DNA from: Brevibacillus brevis
Lineage (GTDB): Bacteria > Bacillota > Bacilli > Brevibacillales > Brevibacillaceae
Direction: 5' to 3'
DNA: 64,000 nt
Assembly: GCF_001039275.2 (NCBI RefSeq)
Contig: NZ_CP030117.1
Coordinates: 2,976,001 to 3,040,000, forward strand
Both the position numbers and the translations under genes were made by a program. Positions 22,501 through 31,500 of the stretch are shown here, piece after piece. The first letter of the stretch is position 1. The number at the start of each line of letters is the position of its first letter. The notes under the pieces are model-generated. The model saw only the letters and a program-made list of their open reading frames with translations. It did not search any database and had not been told where the DNA came from.

Positions 22501-25500
22501 TACACGGCGGAAGAAAAGATTGAAGCCTCGAATCTGTGGTCGTATTTGTCGCATAGCCTGCCGTCTTACATGATTCCTGCGTACTTGGTCCAGCTCGATT
22601 TTCTCCCGCTTACGCCGAATGGAAAGATCGACAGAAAAGCGTTGCCGAAACCAGAAGGCAGACCTGTAACGGGAGCAGAATATGTGGCGCCAGCAAGTCC
22701 TGTGGAAAGCAGGCTGGTAGAGATTTGGGAACGTGTGCTTGGGGTGAACGACATCGGTGTTCTCGACAACTTCTTCCAGCTAGGTGGGCATTCCTTGAAA
22801 GCTATGTCGCTGGCCGCACAAATCCATCGAGAGTATCAAGTTGAGCTTCCACTCAGAGTACTCTTTGCGACACCTACCATCCAGGCATTGGCACAGTATA
22901 TCGAGACAAGCGGAAAAGACACACATGTACCGATCCAGCCTGTACCGTTGCAAGCGTATTATCCCGTTTCCTCTGCACAAAAAAGGATGTTTGTCCTGCG
23001 CCAGTTTGAAGGCACCGGCACAGTCTATAACATGCCAAGCGTGATGTACATCGAAGGCGATCTGGATCATCCACGCTTTGAAACCGCGATACAAGGGCTG
23101 ATCAAGCGACACGAATCGTTGCGGACATCCTTCCACACAGTGAATGGCGAGCCTGTTCAGCGTGTACATGAGGCAGTCGAACTGGATGTGCGCTATGAGG
23201 ATTTGACGGAAGACCAAGTCGAGCAAACCATCGAATCATTTGTGCAAGCATTTGATCTGGAGAAGGCTCCATTGTTGAGGGTTGGACTCTTCAAATTGGG
23301 AGAGAAGCGACATCTCTTCCTGATGGATATGCATCATATCATTTCGGATGGTGTCTCTGTCGGAATCATCATGGAAGAATTCTCGAAGCTGTATCGAAAC
23401 GAATATTTGCCTGAGCTGGCTGTTCAATACAAAGATTTTGCTGTCTGGCAGACGGATCTGTTCCAAACAGACATCTATGCAAAGCACGAGAACTACTGGT
23501 TGAAGTCCTTCGCGGGTGACATTCCGGTACTGAATCTGCCCGCCGATTATTCACGACCGCTGGTTCAAAGCTTTGAGGGAGATTGCATTACGTTCCAAAC
23601 AGACAAAACGTTGATGGACGATTTATACAAGCTCGCTCATGAGAACCAAACTACGCTGTTTATGGTCTTGCTGGCGGCTTACAATGTGCTTCTTTCCAAA
23701 TACAGCGGCCAGGAAGACATCGTAGTAGGAACGCCGATTGCTGGCAGATCTCATGCGGATGTAGAAAAAGTTTTGGGGATGTTTGTCAATACATTGGCTT
23801 TGCGAAACAACCCTGACGGAACGAAATCGTTCCGGGCATTTTTGGAAGATGTCAAGCAGAATACGCTGCAAGCATACGCCCATCAGGATTATCCGTTTGA
23901 AGCACTTGTCGAAAAACTGGAAATCCAGAGGGATCTCAGCAGAAACCCGCTGTTTGACACCATGTTTATTTTGCAAAACCTGGACAAAAAAGCCTATGAG
24001 CTGGATGGACTGAAATTTGAAGCCTACTCCGGAGAAGGGCAGCAAGGCAACGCCAAGTTCGATCTCACACTGGAAGCGCATGAAGATGAGACAGGAATTC
24101 ATTTTGGTCTCGTGTACTCCACGAAATTGTTCCAAAGAGACACGGTTGAAAGAATGGCTGGTCATTTCCTCCAGGTACTGCGAGGAGTCATTGCAGACCA
24201 AACAGCGGCGTTGCATGAAATCAACTTGCTCGGTGAGGAAGAAAAACACCTTGTAACAGTTGGATTCAACAACACGTTTGCCGCGTATCCACGCGAAAGC
24301 ACGATTCAGGAGCTGTTCGAGGAGCAAGTGGAAAGAACGCCCGAGCATACAGCAGTTGTGATGAACGAACAGATGCTGACGTATCGGGAGCTGAACCAAA
24401 AAGCGAATCAGATCGCAAGTACTCTTCGCCGATTGGAAGTAGGAAAAGACAGCGTTGTAGGTATGTTAGCAGATCGTTCTCTCGAGATGATCACAGGTAT
24501 TATGGGGATCATCAAAGCGGGAGGAGCCTACCTGGGGATTGATCCAGAGCATCCATCCGAGCGCATTTCTTACATGCTCGAAGATGGTGGCGTGAAGGTT
24601 GTCCTTGTTCAAAGACATCTGCTGCATCTCGTCGAAGAGGGGCTCATTCCAATCGTTTTGGATGACGAGAGTCTGGAGCAAGAAGATGCAAGCAACCTCG
24701 CCAACCTCAATGACGCCAAGGACTTGGCCTATGTGATGTACACGTCGGGTTCAACAGGCAAACCAAAAGGAGTCATGGTCGAGCATCGCAATGTCATCCG
24801 ATTGGTGAAGCATACGAATTACGTTCAGGTACGCGAAGAAGACCGCATGATTCAAACGGGCGCTATTGGCTTCGACGCCATGACGTTTGAGATTTTCGGA
24901 GCTCTGTTACATGGTGCTAGCTTGTTCCTGGTTAGCAAGGATGTTCTGTTGGATGCGGAGAAGCTAAGCAATTTCCTGCGAGAGAATCGGATTACAACGA
25001 TGTGGTTAACTTCACCACTGTTTAACCAGCTTTCGCAAGACAACCCGGCTATGTTTGAGGGCTTGCGTGCGTTAATCGTCGGTGGCGAAGCACTGTCGCC
25101 GAGACACATCAACAAAGTTAACAGCGCCCATCCCGCTCTGGAGATTTGGAACGGATACGGCCCGACAGAAAACACAACTTTCTCTACATGCTATCTGATT
25201 GAGAAGGAATTCGAAGACAATATTCCGATTGGGAAGCCGATCACGAACTCCACTGCTTATATAGTGGATCGCTACAATCAGCCGCAGCCAATTGGGGTGC
25301 CGGGTGAACTGTGCGTAGGTGGAGATGGAGTAGCCAGGGGCTATTTGAACAAGCCGGAATTGACCGCTGAGAAGTTTGTTCCGAATCCGTTTGTTTCCGG
25401 TGAAAACATGTACCGCACAGGGGATTTGGCGAGATGGAAGGCGGATGGAACGATTGAGTATTTGGGACGTATCGACCAGCAGGTAAAGATCAGAGGCTAT

Positions 25501-28500
25501 CGGATCGAGCTAGGGGAAATCGAGACTGTTCTCACCAATCTGGCAAAGGTAAAAGAAGCTGTCGTTACGGTGATGGATGATACGAACGGCCAAAAAGCTC
25601 TCTGCGCTTATTTTGTTCCAGAAACGGAACTCGACGCAGCAGAGTTGAGAGAAGCGATTTCCAAAGAATTGCCTAGCTATATGGTGCCAACCTTCTATGT
25701 CCAAATGGATAAACTGCCTTTAACTGCAAACGGAAAGCTCGATCGCAGAGCATTGCCTGAACCATCTGGTGATCGGGTTCAAAGCTCCACATATGTCGCT
25801 CCACAAAACGCGACGGAGACGAAGCTGGCTGAAATTTGGCAAGAGGTACTGGGTATTCATGCGGTAGGCATTCACGACAATTTCTTTGAACTGGGCGGAC
25901 ATTCCCTGAAGGCCATGAATGTGATCACGCAGGTGCACAAGGCATTTCAGGTAGAGCTTCCGTTAAAAGCACTGTTTGAATCTCCTACGATCCATGAACT
26001 GGCTGCTTATATCACCGCGAGTGAGATTGAACAGTTCGAGACCATTCAACCAGTAGAGCAAGCAGACTTTTACCCAGTCTCGTTCGCTCAAAAAAGAATG
26101 TACATCCTGCATGAGTTTGAAGGAAGCGGGATCAGCTACAACGTGCCGAATGTGCTGATAATAGATGGCCATCTGGATTACGAGCGCTTTGAACATGCGA
26201 TCCAAACACTGGTAAAACGCCATGAATCCTTGCGAACATCCTTCCATTCGATAAACGGGGAACCTGTGCAACGAGTCCATGAGGATGTCACGCTGCTCAT
26301 CGGTATTTCCGAGGCGACAGAAGACCAAGTAGAGCAACGCATTCAGGAGTTGGTCCAGCCGTTTGATTTGGAAGTAGCTCCGCTGTTCCGGGTTGACTTG
26401 ATCAAACTGGGAGCAGAACGACATTTGTTCTTTATGGATATGCACCACATTATCTCGGATGGAGTATCGCTTGCAGTCATCGCCAAGGAGTTTGCTAGCT
26501 TGTACGAAGAAAAGCAGCTCCCTGACATGCGCATCCAGTATAAAGATTTTGCTGCTTGGCAAGCGAAGCTGTCCCAGTCTGAGCGTTTCCAAAAACAAGA
26601 GGATTATTGGACGAATGTCTTTGCAGGGGAGATCCCGTTACTCAATCTGCCAAATGATTTCCCAAGACCTACTGTTCAAAGCTTCGAAGGTGACACAGTA
26701 GCGATCGGTACAGGAAATCAATTGCTTGCGGAGTTGCGACAACTCGCTGCAAATACGGGCTCAACACTGTTCATGGTGCTTTTGGCAGCCTACAATGTGC
26801 TTCTGTCCAAATACGCAGGACAGGAAGAAATCGTAGTCGGCACACCGATTGCAGGTCGATCCCACGCAGATGTGGAACGAATCGTGGGCATGTTCGTCAA
26901 CACGCTTGCCTTGAAAAATGTGGCAGGAGGCAACCTGACCTTCCGCGAGTTTTTGGGTGACGTGAGACAAAATGCACTACATGCGTTTGAACATCAGGAT
27001 TATCCGTTTGAACATCTCGTAGATAAGCTGCAAGTGCGGCGCGATTTAAGCCGAAATCCACTGTTCGATACGATGTTCAGTCTGGGGCTTGCAGACTCAT
27101 CTGCCTTAGAAATTGCAGGACTCAACATGTCCGCTTACCCGGTAGATGGCAAGATCGCGAAATTCGATATCGCTCTGGATGCGATGGAGCAACAAGATGA
27201 GCTTCTCGTGCAATTCAACTATTGCACGAAGTTGTTTGCCAAAGAATCGATCGACCGCATGGCGAATCATTACGTCCATCTTCTACAAGCGATCATTGCC
27301 AATCCAGATTGCAAGCTGGCAGAGATCAGTGTCTTGTCAAATGATGAGATAGAACAAATGCTGCATGATTTCAATGCAACAAAAGCCGCTTATCCAACGA
27401 ATAAAACGTTCCAGGAGCTATTCGAAGAGCAAGTCGAAAAAACACCGAACCAGGTAGCTGTCATCTTCGAGGATGAACAGCTAACGTATCGGGAATTAAA
27501 TGAAAAAGCGAACCAGCTCGCACGTGTTTTGCGCCAAAAGGGAGTCAAGCCAGAGAGCACTGTCGGTATCATGGTAGACCGTTCCTTGCACATGGTAGTA
27601 GGGACGCTTGGTATTTTGAAAGCCGGCGGCGCCTACGTTCCGATTGATCCAGACTATCCATTGGAGCGTCAAGCTTTCATTTTGGAAGATAGCGATGCGA
27701 AGCTGTTCCTTACTTTGCAAAAGTTGAATACGCAGCTTGCATTCCCTCACGAAACTCTCTATCTGGATGCAGAAGGGCTGTATCAGGGAGAAGCGAGCAA
27801 TCTGGAGCCTGTGGCATTGCCGGAACACGCCGCTTACATCATTTATACGTCCGGTACGACTGGCAAGCCAAAAGGGGTAGTGATCGAACACCGGAGCTAT
27901 GCGAATGTCGCGTTTGCATGGCAGGATGAGTATCACTTGGATACCTTCCCGGTTCGTTTGCTGCAAATGGCGAGCTTCGCTTTCGACGTATCGACTGGCG
28001 ACTTTGCCAGAGCATTGCTCACAGGAGGGCAACTGGTAATTTGCCCGAATGAGGTCAAAATGGACCCTGCTTCCTTGTACGAAATCATCAAGCGCTATGA
28101 AATCACTATTTTTGAAGCGACACCAGCTTTGATCATGCCGTTGATGCATTACATTTACGAAAATCAGCTCGACATCAGTCAGATGAAGCTTCTGATTCTC
28201 GGAGCAGACAGTTGTCCAGCAGAAGACTTCAAGACCTTGCTCGCGAGATTCAGCCAGACGATGCGTATTGTTAACAGTTATGGCGTAACAGAGGCGTGCA
28301 TCGATTCCAGTTATTACGAAGAAACAGATGTCTCATCCATTCGCTCGGGAACGGTACCGATCGGAAAACCGCTGCCAAATATGCAGATGTATGTGATGGA
28401 TCAACAATTGAATCTTCAACCTGTTGGAGTCGTGGGTGAGTTGTGCATCGGTGGAGCAGGGGTCGCTCGCGGTTATTTGAACAGACCTGAGCTGACAGTG

Positions 28501-31500
28501 GAGAAATTCGTGCCGAATCCATTCGCTCCAGGTGAGCTGCTGTATCGTACGGGTGATCTGGCGAAGTGGCGCGCGGATGGCAATGTGGAATTCTTGGGTC
28601 GTAACGATCATCAAGTGAAAATCAGAGGTGTCCGTATCGAGCTGGGCGAAATCGAGACACAGCTACGCAAGCTGGACGGAATCTTGGAAGCAGTTGTCAT
28701 CGCAAGAGAGGATCACAGACAAGAAAAGTATTTATGCGCGTACATGGTAGCAGACCACGAGATCGACACCGCACAATTACGCCAGGAATTGTTAAAGGAA
28801 TTGCCTCAAGCGATGATTCCATCGTATTTCGTATCTCTTGAAGCATTGCCGCTTACCGCAAATGGGAAGATCGACAGACGTTCCTTACCGGCGCCGGATG
28901 TATCTATGCTTAGAACGACGGAGTACGTAGCACCTCGTACGGAATTGGAAGCACAATTGGCCCGCGTATGGGAGCAAGTGCTGAATATGGAGCAAGTAGG
29001 GATTCTGGATGATTTCTTTGCAATTGGCGGTCACTCGCTGCGTGCGATGAGTGTGATTTCGAGCATGCATAACGAATATCAAGTCGATATCCCGCTTCGT
29101 GTTTTGTTCGAAAAACCGACGATTCAACAGTTGGCTGCACATATCGAAGAGACAGCAAGAGGGTATGTTATTTCAATTCAACCAGCACCTGCGCAAGAGT
29201 ATTATCCTGTTTCATCGGCGCAAAAGCGCATGTATATCCTTCATCAATTTGAGGGAGTCGGCATCAGCTACAATATGCCTTCCACCATGCTGATCGAAGG
29301 GAAGTTGGAACCGGAACGATTGGAGACAGCGTTCAAGCAACTGATACAGCGCCATGAGAGTCTTCGTACGTCTTTTGCCGTTGTAAATGGAGAACCTGTT
29401 CAGAAGATTCACGAGGAAGTTTCTTTTGAACTTTCGTATACAACGATCACTGAAGACCAGGCTCAAGAGGTCCTTTCCACACTCGTTCAACCATTCGATC
29501 TGGGTGTAGCGCCGCTCATTCGCGTCCGTCTTCTGCATATCGGAGAAGACCGTCATGTGCTCTTTACCGACATGCATCATAGCATTTCCGACGGTGTATC
29601 CTCTGGCATTCTCCTGTCTGACTTAGTTCATCTGTACCAAGGGGACGTTTTGCCAGAGCTGCGAATCCAGTACAAAGATTTCTCCGTATGGCAACAGGAG
29701 CTTTTCCAATCTGATGCCTTCAACAAGCAAGAAGAGTACTGGGCGCAAGTGTTTGCAGACGAAATTCCCGTGCTAAACCTGCAAACGGATTTCACCCGAC
29801 CAAGCATTCAAAATTTCGCAGGGGATCAGTATAGCATCGGAACCGGTAAACAACTCATGGAAGGCTTGAACCAGCTAGCTCGAGAAACGGGAACGACGCT
29901 GTACATGGTGCTCCTCGCGACGTACAACGTACTGCTTTCCAAGTATTCCGGGCAAGAGGACATCATTGTCGGCACACCGATTACAGGCAGATCCCATGCT
30001 GATCTGGAACCAATCGTCGGTATGTTTGTAAACACATTGGCGATGAGAAACAAACCGCATGCTGGGAAAACATTTACAGAGTTGTTGCTGGAAGTGAAGC
30101 AGAATGCACTGGACGCTTACGTTCATCAGGATTATCCGTTTGAGGAACTGGTGGAAAAACTCGACATTGCGCGAGACTTAAGCAGGAACCCGCTCTTCGA
30201 CACGATGTTTACTTTGCAAAACAACTCGGATGATTCTATCGACCTGCGGGGCTTGACACTTGCTCCTTTCATGACTGATCAGGCTGGCAACCATTCCAAA
30301 TTTGATTTGACGCTGATTGCCACAGAAGACCGTGAAGAGATTAGCATTGGCGTGGAGTACAGCACGAGCTTGTTTACGCGAGAAACAATTGAACGGTTAA
30401 GCAACCACTTCATGGCAATTGCACAAATCGTTGTGCAAAATCCACATATCCGCTTGAGTGAGATCGACATGCTCGCGACGGAAGAGAAGCAGCAAATTCT
30501 CGAGAAGTTCAATGATACAGCTGTCAGCTATATACAAGACAAAACGCTGCATCAATTATTCGAAGAGCAAGTCGCGAAGACGCCAGATCAGGAGGCTATT
30601 CTCTTTAACGGCCAGTCACTGACTTACAGCGAGCTCAATGAACGAGCCAACAGACTGGCAAGAGTTCTGCGCACCAAAGGAATCGGACCTGATCGTCTTG
30701 TAGCAGTCATGGCGGAGCGTTCACCAGAGATGATCATTGGCATCCTTGGTATTTTAAAGGCAGGCGGAGCGTATGTTCCGATCGACCCGGCGTATCCGCA
30801 AGAACGCATTCAGTATTTGCTAGAAGACAGCGGCGCAACACTGCTTCTCTGCCAATCCCATCTGTCAGAACTATTGTCTCGCGTGTCGAGCGGACTTGAC
30901 TGGCTTGATTTGAACGCAGAGCATAATGCCGAGATGGATGGCTCCAATCTCGCATCTCTCAATCAACCGACCGATCTCGCCTATGTGATCTATACATCGG
31001 GTACGACCGGTAAGCCGAAGGGTGTTATGATTCCACATCAGGGAATCGTCAATTGCTTGCAGTGGAGAAGAGATGAGTATGGATTCGGACCGGGAGACAA
31101 GGCGTTGCAGGTATTCTCGTTTGCCTTCGATGGGTTTGTAGCCAGCTTGTTCGCTCCGCTTCTCGGAGGTGCTACTTGCGTCTTGCCGAGAGAGGAAGAG
31201 GCCAAAGATCCAGTAGCACTGAAAAAGCTGATTGCCCAGGCGGGAGTCACACATTATTACGGTGTACCGAGTCTGTTCCAAGCGATTCTGGATTGCTCGA
31301 CTGCCGCAGATTTCTCTCCTCTGCGTTGCGTAACATTGGGGGGCGAGAAACTACCTCCGCAGCTAGTGCAAAAAACAAAAGAAAAACATCCAGCGATCGA
31401 GATCAACAATGAATACGGTCCAACCGAAAACAGCGTCGTCACTACCATCTCTCGTTCGATCGAAGTAGGGCAAGACATCACGATTGGGCGACCGCTAGCC

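Noticed and set aside
23623-24399. 258-codon open frame on the - strand inside tycC
   Set aside because: It mirrors conserved C/A-domain coding on the + strand; no family features or ribosome binding site. Similar antisense frames occur throughout tycB and tycC.
27496-28149. 217-codon antisense frame in tycC
   Set aside because: Shadow of a conserved A domain; composition and lack of a start context argue against a gene.
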